Notes: generated by a model from the letters alone, not told the origin. A DNA stretch of 64,000 nt from Caballeronia hypogeia (GCF_001544875.2 NZ_FCOA02000025.1:57952-121951); one strand, 5' to 3'; positions 33,804 to 42,062 are shown, counted from the first letter of the stretch. A program made the numbers and translations.

Positions 33804-34616
33804 ATGTCCTTCATCGAATCTCTCAACGCCGCGTGGACGCGCACGCAATCGCTGCTGTGCGTCGGCCTCGATCCCGAGCCGGCGAAGTTTCCCGGCGCAT
33901 TGAAAGGCCGCGCCGACGCGATCTTCGAATTCTGCAAAACCATCGTCGATGCGACCGCGCCGTACGCGTCGTCGTTCAAGCCGCAGATCGCGTACTTCGC
34001 GGCGCATCGCGCGGAAGATCAGCTTGAAGCGCTGATTGCGCACATTCATGAGCAACATCCCGGCATTCCGGTGATTCTCGACGCCAAGCGCGGCGATATC
34101 GGCAGCACGGCCGAGCAGTACGCCAAGGAAGCTTTCGAGCGCTACCGGGCCGACGCGGTGACGGTCAATCCGTACATGGGCTTCGATTCGATCGAGCCGT
34201 ATCTCGCGCACGAAGGAAAGGGCGTGATCGTGCTGTGCCGCACGTCGAACCCGGGCGGCTCCGATCTGCAGTTCCTGACGACCGACGGCAAGCCGCTGTA
34301 TCAGGTGGTCGCGTCGCTCGCGGCGCAGAAGTGGAACGCGAGCGGCCAGCTCGGTCTGGTCGTCGGCGCGACGTTCCCGAAGGAAATCGAAACGGTGCGG
34401 GGAATCGTCGGCGACATGCCGCTGCTGATTCCGGGCATCGGCGCGCAAGGCGGCGATGTCGAGGCGACGGTGCGCGCGGGCCGCACTGCCAACGGCGCGG
34501 GCATGCTGATCAACTCGTCGCGCGCGATCATCTACGCGGGCAAGGGCGACGATTACGCGCAAGCCGCCGCCGACGCGGCCAAGAAGACGCGCGATTCGAT
34601 CAATCAATATCGGTGA
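33804..34616 (+). CDS. pyrF: Orotidine 5'-phosphate decarboxylase
   Basis: Catalyses the last step of UMP synthesis. The 270-aa length and the sequence LLCVGLDPEPAKFP place it in the longer type 2 subfamily. The catalytic Lys95 lies in VILDAKRGDIGST, with the paired aspartates around it, and IPGIGAQGGDVEATVRAG forms the phosphate-binding loop. The ATG at 33804 has no clear ribosome site. It is convergent with pncC. Confidence 0.96.
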   Translation: MSFIESLNAAWTRTQSLLCVGLDPEPAKFPGALKGRADAIFEFCKTIVDATAPYASSFKPQIAYFAAHRAEDQLEALIAHIHEQHPGIPVILDAKRGDIGSTAEQYAKEAFERYRADAVTVNPYMGFDSIEPYLAHEGKGVIVLCRTSNPGGSDLQFLTTDGKPLYQVVASLAAQKWNASGQLGLVVGATFPKEIETVRGIVGDMPLLIPGIGAQGGDVEATVRAGRTANGAGMLINSSRAIIYAGKGDDYAQAAADAAKKTRDSINQYR

Positions 34617-34632
34617 AAGAGAAGGCGCGGGC

Positions 34633-35133
34633 TCACCGCTCGCGCTGATCCAGAAACTCCAGTAGCTTGCGCAGCGCATGGGTCGCGGCCTGCGTGCGCA
34701 CCTGCTCGCGGTCGCCCTTGAAATGCTGCGTCTCGACGCCGGTATGCAGACGGTTGCTCCATCCGAAGCACACCGTTCCGACCGGCTTCGCCTCGCTGCC
34801 GCCCGCCGGGCCTGCAACTCCTGTGATCGACACCGACACCTGCGCGCGGCTGTTGCGCAGCGCGCCCTCGGCCATCGCGCGCGCGACGAGTTCGCTCACC
34901 GCGCCATGCTGCTCGATCGTCGCGGCGGGCACGCCGATCATTTCCGTCTTGGCCAGATTCGAATAGGTGACAAAGCCGCGCTCGAACCACGCGCTGCTGC
35001 CGGCAATATCCGTGATCGCGGCGGCGACCATGCCGCCCGTGCACGATTCGGCGGTTGCGAGCATCAGCCGTTCGTCGCGCAGCTTGTTGCCGACTCGAAT
35101 CGCAAGCTGGTGAACCACGGTGTCGGTTGGCAT
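34633..35133 (-). CDS. pncC: Nicotinamide-nucleotide amidohydrolase (CinA C-terminal domain family)
   Basis: Deamidates NMN to nicotinate mononucleotide for NAD recycling. The 166-aa single-domain protein has the TAESCTGGMVAAAITDIAGSS motif with the active-site serine and threonine, VTYSNLAKTEMIGV and SITGVAGPAGGSEAKPVGTVCFG. It lacks the N-terminal molybdopterin-like domain of full CinA. It is the last gene of thiL-pgpA-pncC, 43 bases after pgpA. Confidence 0.94.
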   Translation of the reverse strand: MPTDTVVHQLAIRVGNKLRDERLMLATAESCTGGMVAAAITDIAGSSAWFERGFVTYSNLAKTEMIGVPAATIEQHGAVSELVARAMAEGALRNSRAQVSVSITGVAGPAGGSEAKPVGTVCFGWSNRLHTGVETQHFKGDREQVRTQAATHALRKLLEFLDQRER

Positions 35134-35176
35134 GACGGTTTCTCTGCGAGTAGGGTCGAAAATCGAGGGACGAAAG

Positions 35177-35731
35177 TCAGACGGTCGTGCGCCACAGGGC
35201 GATCACGAGCAGCGAGAAGAACGCCGCGACGAGATCATCGAACATGATGCCGAAACCGCCTTTCAAACGGCGGTCGAAATAGCGGATGGGCGGCGGTTTC
35301 ACCATGTCGAAGAAGCGGAACACGATGAACGCCCACAACTGCCCGGTGAACGTGGCTGGCGTAACGAGCAGCAGCACCAGCCAGAACGCGACGATCTCGT
35401 CCCACACCACCGGCGACGGATCGTCGATGCCCATCTTCTTGGCGGTGAAGCCGGTGAACCAGCATCCGGCGATGAAGCCGACGACGATCAGCGCGCCCCA
35501 TTCCGCGACCGTCAGATGCGGATTGAGCGCGACGAACGACGCCCATGCGAACAGCGTGCCGGCCGTTCCGGGCGCAACCGGCGACAGCCCGCTGCCGAAG
35601 CCGAGCGAAAGAATGTGGAGCGGATGGGTGAGCATGAAGCGCGCGCTGGCGCGGCGCGGCTTGGCGCGCGGCGCGTCCGGCTTGGCGCGCGGCGCGTCCG
35701 GGTTGGCCGCAAGCGTGGGGTCAGTCTGCAT
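35177..35731 (-). CDS. pgpA: Phosphatidylglycerophosphatase A
   Basis: An inner-membrane phosphatase that makes phosphatidylglycerol. The 184-aa protein has three to four hydrophobic segments and the conserved GSGLSPVAPGTAGTL and DPSPVVWDEIVAFW motifs with acidic metal ligands. The first 25 residues repeat DAPRAKP and are encoded by a 21-bp tandem duplication. The ATG overlaps the end of thiL by 11 bases. Confidence 0.94.
   Translation of the reverse strand: MQTDPTLAANPDAPRAKPDAPRAKPRRASARFMLTHPLHILSLGFGSGLSPVAPGTAGTLFAWASFVALNPHLTVAEWGALIVVGFIAGCWFTGFTAKKMGIDDPSPVVWDEIVAFWLVLLLVTPATFTGQLWAFIVFRFFDMVKPPPIRYFDRRLKGGFGIMFDDLVAAFFSLLVIALWRTTV
35657..35705 (-). repeat. 21-bp tandem repeat inside pgpA
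   Basis: Two identical 21-bp units (35657-35677 and 35678-35698), beginning CGGCTTGGCGCG on the plus strand, are followed by a partial third copy. The unit length keeps the frame and encodes the repeated DAPRAKP of the PgpA N-terminus, so copy number could change without disrupting the gene. Confidence 0.8.
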
Positions 35732-36710
35732 GGAAATGGTCGAAGCCTTGCAACATCAGGGAGAGCGGTGCGCCCGAGGCATCGCGCCAGGCGATTCCCG
35801 GCGCACCGGATGATTCGATTGTACCGATGCGCGTGAGCGGCACTTGCACGCGTATCGCGATATCCGCGAGCGTGTCTCGCGCCGACGGCGGCGCGGTGAA
35901 ACAGAGCTCGTAGTCGTCGCCGCCCGCGAGCGTGCACTGGCGGCGCGCGGACTCGGGCAGCGCGCGCACGGCCTCCGAGCACGGCACCGCGTCGGCATCG
36001 ACGATGGCGCGCGCGCCGGAGCGCTTGAGGATGTGCATCAGATCACCGGCGAGGCCGTCGGAGATATCGAGCGCCGCGCGCGCGACGCCGCGCAACGCGA
36101 GACCCAGCGCGACGCGCGGTTCGGGGAATTCCAGCGCGCGCCGCCATTCGGCGCCTTCGGCCGCATGCCATTCGCCGCGAATCGCGCCAAGACCTGCACG
36201 CGCGTCGCCCAGGGTGCCGGACACGTAGATGTCGTCGCCGGGCATTGCGGCATCTCGTCGCAGAGCCGCGCCGTACGGCACGTCCCCGAATACCGTGATG
36301 CAGATGTTGAGCGGCCCGCTCGTCGTGTCGCCGCCCACGAGCGCGCAATCGAAGCGCTGCGCGAGGTCGAAGAGGCCATTGCTGAACGCTTCGAGCCACG
36401 CCTCGTCCGCACGCGGCAACGCGAGCGCAAGCGTGAACGCGTGCGGCGCGGCGCCCATCGCGGCGAGATCGGACAGGTTCACCGCCAGCGATTTATGGCC
36501 GAGCGCATAAGGATCGACATCGGGGAAGAAGTGGCGGCCTTCGACCAGCATGTCCGTCGAAATGGCGAGCTGGTGCCCGGCGGGCGGCGCGATCAGCGCG
36601 CAGTCGTCGCCAATGCCGAGCGGTCTTGCTGCGGCATCGTCATGACGAGGCGCGGGCGCCGTCGCGCGGCGGGCGAAGAAGCGGTCGATCAAGGAAAACT
36701 CGGAGAGCAT
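35721..36710 (-). CDS. thiL: Thiamine-monophosphate kinase
   Basis: Makes thiamine diphosphate from the monophosphate. The 329-aa protein starts MLSEFSLIDRFFARR and shows the PurM-like motifs GIGDDCALIAPP and STDMLVEGRHFFPDVDPYALGHKSLAVNLSDLAAMG (split across about residues 32-90), and GGDTTSGPLNI. DISDGLAGDLMHI and LAGGDDYELCFTA follow. An upstream in-frame stretch exists, but this ATG matches the family N-terminus. It is divergent from maeB. Confidence 0.95.
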   Translation of the reverse strand: MLSEFSLIDRFFARRATAPAPRHDDAAARPLGIGDDCALIAPPAGHQLAISTDMLVEGRHFFPDVDPYALGHKSLAVNLSDLAAMGAAPHAFTLALALPRADEAWLEAFSNGLFDLAQRFDCALVGGDTTSGPLNICITVFGDVPYGAALRRDAAMPGDDIYVSGTLGDARAGLGAIRGEWHAAEGAEWRRALEFPEPRVALGLALRGVARAALDISDGLAGDLMHILKRSGARAIVDADAVPCSEAVRALPESARRQCTLAGGDDYELCFTAPPSARDTLADIAIRVQVPLTRIGTIESSGAPGIAWRDASGAPLSLMLQGFDHFHAD

Positions 36711-36880
36711 CGTCGGCGAAAAATCGTTTTCTTGTGCGCTGCAAGATGAAAGCGGAACGCTTCGAAAGAAGCTCGAAGACGCCCGCGTCGTGTCTCGAAA
36801 AAATCGATCGATGCCCCGTGAGCCTTGTCCGGCAGGGGGATCAGCCGTTTTCCAGTCATGGCACTTGTAGCCTAAATGCA

Positions 36881-36920
36881 CGGACCGCGGTCCGAAACGG
36901 TCCCCGATTGGCGCTACAAT
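36881..36920 (+). promoter_or_regulatory. Predicted maeB promoter with palindrome over the -35
   Basis: TACAAT (36915-36920) is a good -10, 45 bases before the maeB ATG. The perfect 14-bp palindrome CGGACCGCGGTCCG (36881-36894) overlaps the expected -35 position (36892-36897), where no consensus hexamer is seen. This suggests an activator- or repressor-controlled promoter shared with the divergent thiL. Confidence 0.42.
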
Positions 36921-36964
36921 GCGTTCGAATCTCCATTCTAAATCCCGCACTGCTAGCCCGCCTT

Positions 36965-39262
36965 ATGACGACCTCCGACGCCAATACCAAGCTGCGCGAA
37001 GCCGCGCTCGACTATCACGAATTCCCGGTTCCCGGGAAGATCCAGATCGCGCCCACGAAGCAGATGATCAACCAGCGCGACCTCGCGCTCGCTTACTCGC
37101 CGGGCGTCGCGTTCGCGTGCGAGGCGATCGTCGAAGATCCGCTGAACGCCGCGCGCTTCACCGCGCGCAGCAATCTCGTCGGCGTCGTGTCGAATGGCAC
37201 GGCCGTGCTGGGCCTCGGCAATATCGGCCCGCTCGCGTCCAAGCCGGTGATGGAAGGCAAGGCCGTGCTGTTCAAGAAGTTCGCCGGCATCGACGTGTTC
37301 GATATCGAGCTGAACGAAACCGATCCGCACAAGCTCGTCGACGTGATCGCCGCGCTCGAACCGACCTTCGGCGGCATCAATCTGGAAGACATCAAGGCGC
37401 CGGATTGCTTCATCGTCGAACGTGAGGCGCGCAAGCGAATGAAGATTCCGGTCTTCCACGATGACCAGCACGGCACGGCCATCGTCGTCGCGGCGGCGAT
37501 CACCAATGGTCTGAAGGTGGTCGGCAAGGACATCGGCGAAGTGAAGCTGGTCGCGTCCGGCGCGGGCGCGGCGGCGCTCGCCTGCCTGAACCTGCTCGTC
37601 GATCTCGGCATGAAGCGCGAGAACATTTTCGTGACGGATCTGGCCGGCGTGGTCTACAAGGGCCGCACGGAACTGATGGACCCGGACAAGGAACTGTTCG
37701 CCCGCGAAACCAGCGCGCGCACGCTCGCCGAGGTGATCGAAGGCGCGGACGTGTTCCTCGGCCTGTCCGCCGGCGGCGTGCTCAAGCAGGACATGGTCAA
37801 GCAGATGGCCGCCAAGCCGCTGATCCTCGCCCTCGCCAACCCGACGCCTGAAATCCTGCCGGAACTCGCGCTCGAAGTGCGTCCGGACGCGGTGCTCGCC
37901 ACGGGCCGCACGGATTATCCGAATCAGGTCAACAACGTTCTGTGCTTCCCGTTCATCTTCCGCGGCGCGCTGGATGTCGGCGCGACCGTCATCACGAAGG
38001 AAATGGAGATCGCGGCCGTGAACGCGATCGCGGAACTCGCGCGTCAGGAGCAGAGCGATATCGTCGCGACGGCCTATGGCATTCAGGATCTGTCCTTCGG
38101 TCCTGAGTATCTGATTCCGAAGCCGTTCGATCCGCGCCTGATCGTGAAGATCGCGCCGGCTGTCGCGAAGGCCGCGATGGACTGCGGCGTGGCGACGCGT
38201 CCGATCGAGGACATGGAAGCGTACGAACAGCATCTGCAACAGTTCGTCTATCACAGCGGCACGACCATGAAGCCGGTGTTCCAGCTCGCGCGCAGCGTGG
38301 AGCCGGAGAAGAAGCGCATCGTGTTCGCCGAGGGCGAGGAAGAGCGCGTGCTGCGTGCGGTGCAGATCGCCGTCGATGAAAAAATCGCCAAGCCGATTCT
38401 CATCGGCCGTCCGGCGGTCATCGAGCAGCGCATTCAGAAATTCGGTCTGCGTCTCAATCCGGGCACGGATTTCACCGTCGTCGATACCGATCACGACGAG
38501 CGTTACCGCGATTTCTGGCAGGCCTACGCGAAGATGATGGCGCGCAAGGGCATCAGCCAGCAGATGGCGAAGCTCGAAATGCGCCGCCGCACGACGCTGA
38601 TCGGCGCGATGCTGGTGCAGAAGGGCGAAGCCGACGGCATGATCTGCGGCACGGTGAGCACGACGCATCGTCATCTCCACTTCATCGATCAGGTGATCGG
38701 CAAGAAGGAAGGCGCGAAGGTCTACGCGGCGATGAACGCGCTGGTGTTGCCGGGCCGCCAGATTTTCCTGGTCGATACGCACGTGAACGTCGACCCGACG
38801 CCCGAGCAGCTCGCCGAGATCACGATCATGGCGGCGGAAGAAGTGAAGCGCTTCGGCATCGTGCCGAAGATCGCGCTCTTGTCGCATTCGAACTTCGGCA
38901 CGAGCAACGCGCCGACCGCGCAGAAGATGCGCGACGTGCTGGCGATCCTCAGGGAACGCGCGCCGGATCTCGACGTGGACGGCGAAATGCACGGCGACGT
39001 GGCGCTGGATTCGCGTCTGCGCAAGGAAGTGCTGCCCGAGTCCACGCTCGAAGGCGACGCGAACCTGCTGATCCTGCCGAACATCGATGCGGCCAACATC
39101 TCGTACAACCTGCTGAAGACGGCGGCGGGCAGCGGCATCGCGATCGGGCCGATCCTGCTCGGCGCGGCCAAGCCGGTTCACGTGCTGACCTCGTCGGCGA
39201 CGGTGCGGCGGATCGTCAACATGACGGCGTTGCTGGTGGCGGACGCGTCGGCGGCGCGCTGA
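36965..39262 (+). CDS. maeB: NADP-dependent malic enzyme (MaeB, malic enzyme-phosphotransacetylase fusion)
   Basis: Oxidatively decarboxylates malate to pyruvate, yielding NADPH. The 765-aa protein has the malic domain (about 1-430) with YSPGVAFACEAI, the metal motif EREARKRMKIPVFHDDQHGTA (about 155-175) and the NADP fold VASGAGAAALACLNLL. A C-terminal phosphotransacetylase-like domain (about 440-765) is regulatory in relatives. Two possible upstream in-frame extensions are rejected because MTTSDANTKLREAALDYH is the family N-terminus. A strong terminator follows. Confidence 0.96.
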   Translation: MTTSDANTKLREAALDYHEFPVPGKIQIAPTKQMINQRDLALAYSPGVAFACEAIVEDPLNAARFTARSNLVGVVSNGTAVLGLGNIGPLASKPVMEGKAVLFKKFAGIDVFDIELNETDPHKLVDVIAALEPTFGGINLEDIKAPDCFIVEREARKRMKIPVFHDDQHGTAIVVAAAITNGLKVVGKDIGEVKLVASGAGAAALACLNLLVDLGMKRENIFVTDLAGVVYKGRTELMDPDKELFARETSARTLAEVIEGADVFLGLSAGGVLKQDMVKQMAAKPLILALANPTPEILPELALEVRPDAVLATGRTDYPNQVNNVLCFPFIFRGALDVGATVITKEMEIAAVNAIAELARQEQSDIVATAYGIQDLSFGPEYLIPKPFDPRLIVKIAPAVAKAAMDCGVATRPIEDMEAYEQHLQQFVYHSGTTMKPVFQLARSVEPEKKRIVFAEGEEERVLRAVQIAVDEKIAKPILIGRPAVIEQRIQKFGLRLNPGTDFTVVDTDHDERYRDFWQAYAKMMARKGISQQMAKLEMRRRTTLIGAMLVQKGEADGMICGTVSTTHRHLHFIDQVIGKKEGAKVYAAMNALVLPGRQIFLVDTHVNVDPTPEQLAEITIMAAEEVKRFGIVPKIALLSHSNFGTSNAPTAQKMRDVLAILRERAPDLDVDGEMHGDVALDSRLRKEVLPESTLEGDANLLILPNIDAANISYNLLKTAAGSGIAIGPILLGAAKPVHVLTSSATVRRIVNMTALLVADASAAR

Positions 39263-39285
39263 TCCAGGCCGCAGGCGAGATGAAG

Positions 39286-39318
39286 CGCGGCGGGTTGATC
39301 CCGCCGCGTTTTCTTTTT
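39286..39318 (+). terminator. Rho-independent terminator of maeB
   Basis: CGCGGCGGG (39286-39294), loop TTGAT, CCCGCCGCG (39300-39308), then TTTTCTTTTT. It lies 24 bases past the maeB stop. Confidence 0.93.
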
Positions 39319-39326
39319 GTACGGGC

Positions 39327-39358
39327 AAAAAAAAGCGTGCCGCGTTTGCACGGCACGC
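39327..39358 (-). terminator. Orphan minus-strand rho-independent terminator
   Basis: Read on the minus strand, GCGTGCCG and CGGCACGC (plus-strand 39351-39358 and 39335-39342) form a perfect 8-bp stem with an 8-base loop, followed by eight U residues (the A run at 39327-39334). On the plus strand no U-tract follows. The nearest annotated minus-strand gene to the right is rsmE, 1.5 kb away, so it does not end any known gene. Confidence 0.75.
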
Positions 39359-39520
39359 CCGAGAAAAGCAACGCAGATCATTGCCTTACCCGCAAAATGC
39401 AAGACCATTCGGCATAAGCGCGCTGCCGTGAAGCTGGCGACGAGCGAGGCGTCTCATCCAGAGGCTTCGAGATCTTACGGATCCAATTATTATCCTGTGA
39501 GAGATAAAAATCTCTCAGAT
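39359..39520 (-). ncRNA. Candidate small RNA ending at the orphan terminator
   Basis: No gene is visible on either strand here. On the minus strand a GATAAT element lies near 39490, with CTGAGA 18 bp further upstream, inside the palindrome at 39498-39517. A transcript from there to the orphan terminator would be roughly 130-150 bases. Support is positional and motif-based only. Confidence 0.3.
39498..39517 (+). promoter_or_regulatory. Perfect palindrome TGAGAGAT-AAAA-ATCTCTCA
   Basis: An 8-bp perfect inverted repeat around AAAA, 170 bases before the RNase gene. It could be an operator for the RNase/barstar promoter or for the predicted minus-strand transcript; both would start close by. Confidence 0.45.
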
Positions 39521-39686
39521 TTAGGCTAATTGGAAGGTGGGAAGCGTCTTCAGGAAATTCCTGCTTCGCCTACATTGCGAAAAAATTTCCGATTTTCCGT
39601 GGAACGTTGCTTCGCTCTGTCATTAGCGATACCCTTACATCTTTCATGGTCGTCGAATTCTGGTGTAGCGCGAGGACAACCGCTTG

Positions 39687-40169
39687 GTGAAATGTGCGAG
39701 GACTTTTTCCTGCATCGTCGCCTTGAGCGTCATTCTGGGCGCGTGCGGCAAGGACGAGCCTCGCAGCGGCGTTCCGGAACCGGTTGCCTCGGCGAGCCCG
39801 GCCGCGGCCCCGCCTGCGCAAACCGTCCAGCAAGCCCAAGTGCGGCAACCGGACGAAACCGCCAGGCAGGAACGGGACGGACTGGCCCTTGTCCACATCG
39901 CGCAGTTGCCCAAGCAGGCGGCCGCGACCTTGCGGCTGATCGAAGCGGGCGGCCCTTTCCCATACGAAAAGGACGGCGTCGTGTTCGGCAATCGCGAGCG
40001 TTTGCTTCCGCGTCATCCACGCGGCTACTACCACGAATACACCGTTCCCACGCCGCGCGCGCGGGATCGCGGCGCGCGCCGGATCGTTTGCGGTGGACCG
40101 CGCAGGCAGATCGGCGATTGCTACTACTCGGACGACCACTACTCCAGTTTCAAACGTATTGCGGATTAA
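39687..40169 (+). CDS. Secreted RNase Sa/barnase-family ribonuclease lipoprotein
   Basis: A 160-aa guanyl-type ribonuclease (N1/T1 family). GTG at 39687 starts a lipoprotein signal with lipobox SVILGAC, Cys20; an adjacent TTG would add one residue. Residues 21-65 are a Pro/Ala/Gln-rich linker. The catalytic domain (about 66-160) is strikingly like Streptomyces RNase Sa: YYHEYTV (Glu117), RDRGARRI (Arg128, Arg132) and SDDHYSSF (His151) match its catalytic quartet. Cys135 and Cys145 may form a disulfide. The barstar-type inhibitor gene follows 16 bases downstream. An enzyme anchored outside the cytoplasm could scavenge RNA or attack neighbours. Confidence 0.88.
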   Translation: MKCARTFSCIVALSVILGACGKDEPRSGVPEPVASASPAAAPPAQTVQQAQVRQPDETARQERDGLALVHIAQLPKQAAATLRLIEAGGPFPYEKDGVVFGNRERLLPRHPRGYYHEYTVPTPRARDRGARRIVCGGPRRQIGDCYYSDDHYSSFKRIAD

Positions 40170-40185
40170 CCACGGGATTAACGGA

Positions 40186-40749
40186 ATGAGCGACAACATC
40201 TACGCGCACGACCACAGCGTCGCGAGTGATCTTTTCGCCACCGGCGATGGCAACCTGTTCCAGCGAGTATTGCGGCTACGCATGACAGAACACGACAACA
40301 GACCCGACGACGAGACCAGATCCGACGAGTCCCATCCGCAAGACGATCCGGAAGCGATGTTCGCCACCGTGCGGCCGAACATCGTCCAGTCGATCCGCGC
40401 GTTTCGCGTGCAGGATCTGGCGGACGAGGCCAACCGGCTCGGCCAGCATTTCCTCTACGCCTACCTCGGTCAGGCGCAGAGCAAGCAGGAAGTGCTGGAG
40501 ACGATCGCTACATCGTTCCTTTTTCCCAAGCATTTCGGCAAGAACTACGACGCGCTCTACGATTCGCTCACCGATCTCGTCCACAAGTCGGGCTCGCAGC
40601 CGGGTTTCGTGATCGTGCTGGAACAACTGCCCATCGCGCAGAAATTCGACAAGGAAGGCCGCGAAGTGCTGCTCGACGTGTTCCGCGACGCGGCGGAATT
40701 CTGGGCGGAGCGGCGCGTGGCGTTCCGCGTGTTCTATTCTTTCGCCTGA
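40186..40749 (+). CDS. Barstar-family ribonuclease inhibitor with N-terminal extension
   Basis: A 187-aa cytoplasmic protein predicted to neutralise the RNase encoded just upstream. The barstar fold occupies about residues 75-187; FPKHFGKNYDALYDSLTDL aligns with the barstar interface helix, so Asp122 and Asp126 correspond to barstar Asp35 and Asp39, which contact barnase. The first 70 residues are an acidic, Asp/Glu/His-rich extension absent from Bacillus barstar. No signal peptide. A weak ribosome site (ACGGAATG) suggests coupling to the RNase gene. Confidence 0.88.
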   Translation: MSDNIYAHDHSVASDLFATGDGNLFQRVLRLRMTEHDNRPDDETRSDESHPQDDPEAMFATVRPNIVQSIRAFRVQDLADEANRLGQHFLYAYLGQAQSKQEVLETIATSFLFPKHFGKNYDALYDSLTDLVHKSGSQPGFVIVLEQLPIAQKFDKEGREVLLDVFRDAAEFWAERRVAFRVFYSFA

Positions 40750-40777
40750 CCCGCGCGCTTCGGCCACGAGCTTGCAG

Positions 40778-40822
40778 CAGCCCGATGGATGTAGCCGAAA
40801 GGCGCGGCCATCGGGCTGTTTT
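40778..40822 (+). terminator. Terminator of the RNase-barstar unit
   Basis: CAGCCCGATGG (40778-40788) and CCATCGGGCTG (40808-40818) pair perfectly around a 19-base loop, followed by TTTT. It separates barstar from the convergent rsmE. Confidence 0.75.
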
Positions 40823-40847
40823 CATTTGCGTCGCGCAGATCGACCGA

Positions 40848-41585
40848 TTACCAGCCGCCCCAGCGCGCCGCCAGCGCCGCGAGCACCGCGACGCCTGCCG
40901 TCTCGGTGCGCAGCACGCGCGGGCCGAGACCGAGCGCGGCGAATCCGTTAGCGATGATCGCCTGTTCCTCGGCGGGGGAGAAGCCGGCTTCCGGGCCGAT
41001 CAACAGGGTGACCGGGCCGCACGGCGGATCGGCGGGCAGGGACGCGAAGCTCACTTCGGCGCGCGGGGAGAGCAGCAGGCGCAGTTCGCCATCGGCTGCG
41101 GCCGGAAGATCGGTGAGCCACGCGTTTAGGTCGCGCGGCGGCGCGACATCGGGCACGCGATTACGCCCGCACTGCTCGCAGGCCGCGCGCGTGAGCGCCT
41201 GCCAGTGCGCCTGACGGCGCACCGCGCGCTCGCCGGCCAGCCGCACGACGCCTCGTTCGGCCGTGATCGGTGCGATGCCCGCCACGCCCAGCTCCACCGC
41301 TTTCTCGATGAGCCAGTCCATCTTGTCGCCGCCCGCGATGCCCTGCGCAAGCGTCACGCGGTAGGGCGGCTCCGCTTCGCGATCGCTGTGTTCGTCGAGG
41401 CGCGCGCTCGCCGAGCGTTTCGCGATATCGACGAGCACGCCGCGATATTCACCGCCGCGGCCGTCGAAGAGCGTGACCGGATCGCCCGTCTGCAGGCGCA
41501 GGACGTGCACGTGGCGCACGACGTCGTCGGGAAGCGTGAGGGTTTGACCCACGAAAAGCGGGCAATCGACATGAAAACGTGGCAT
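40848..41585 (-). CDS. rsmE: 16S rRNA (uracil-1498-N3)-methyltransferase
   Basis: A SPOUT-fold enzyme that methylates U1498 in helix 44 of 16S rRNA. The 245-aa protein has an N-terminal PUA-like domain (MPRFHVDCPLFVGQTLTLPDDVVRHVHVLR split over residues 1-30) and the trefoil-knot core with AQGIAGGDKMDWLIEKAVELGV, LLIGPEAGFSPAEE and LGPRVLRTETAGVAVLAAL. It is convergent with the barstar gene. Confidence 0.95.
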   Translation of the reverse strand: MPRFHVDCPLFVGQTLTLPDDVVRHVHVLRLQTGDPVTLFDGRGGEYRGVLVDIAKRSASARLDEHSDREAEPPYRVTLAQGIAGGDKMDWLIEKAVELGVAGIAPITAERGVVRLAGERAVRRQAHWQALTRAACEQCGRNRVPDVAPPRDLNAWLTDLPAAADGELRLLLSPRAEVSFASLPADPPCGPVTLLIGPEAGFSPAEEQAIIANGFAALGLGPRVLRTETAGVAVLAALAARWGGW

Positions 41586-41648
41586 GGGTAATCGATCGCG
41601 GATACTCGATCCGCGGATAGTGATGTTGCGAGACGGCGGCGCGACGCT

Positions 41649-42062
41649 TCAGCGCAGATGCCGCGCGATCGCCCAGCGATAGCCGTCCGGGTCTTCGATC
41701 TGCGCGAAACGGTCGCCCCAGAACTGGTCCTGTGGCTCGATGAGCGCCTTCGCGCCGACCGCGAGCGCCTGCTGGAACGTGGTGTCGACGTCGTCCACGT
41801 AAAGATAGAACGATTGCGGCGCCATCTGTCCTGCGCTCTTCGGCGTGCGCGCCTGCGAGCCGTACGCGCCTTCTGGCGCGAACATCACGATCAGTTGCCC
41901 CCGATACGTCATCTCTACGTGGATGATCGTGCCATCGTCGTTCACGCTGTCGCGCACCACGAAGCCTAGCGCCTTTTCGTAGAACGAGATGCTCACACGT
42001 GCATCGCGCACCGTGAGGTAGGGAGTCAGCCAGGGCACGTCGGCGGGACGAGGGTCGGTCAT
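41649..42062 (-). CDS. VOC-family (glyoxalase/bleomycin-resistance-like) protein
   Basis: A 137-aa protein of the vicinal-oxygen-chelate fold, made of two beta-alpha-beta-beta-beta repeats: LTPYLTVRDARVSISFYEKALGF near residue 12 and FYLYVDDVDTTFQQALAVGA near residue 83, ending EDPDGYRWAIARH. AAGGAG before the ATG at 42062 decides the start over a 51-residue extension. Such proteins act as lyases, dioxygenases or antibiotic binders; the role here is unknown. Confidence 0.85.
   Translation of the reverse strand: MTDPRPADVPWLTPYLTVRDARVSISFYEKALGFVVRDSVNDDGTIIHVEMTYRGQLIVMFAPEGAYGSQARTPKSAGQMAPQSFYLYVDDVDTTFQQALAVGAKALIEPQDQFWGDRFAQIEDPDGYRWAIARHLR

Noticed and set aside
31388..33979. 863-codon minus-strand frame opposite the lactonase and epimerase genes
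   Set aside because: It crosses several convincing plus-strand genes and has no protein-like motifs.
36953..39328. 791-codon minus-strand frame opposite maeB
   Set aside because: Composition of a GC-driven shadow; maeB is unambiguous.
39178..39408. 76-codon minus-strand frame across the maeB terminator
   Set aside because: It spans the terminators and the end of maeB, with no ribosome site or family.
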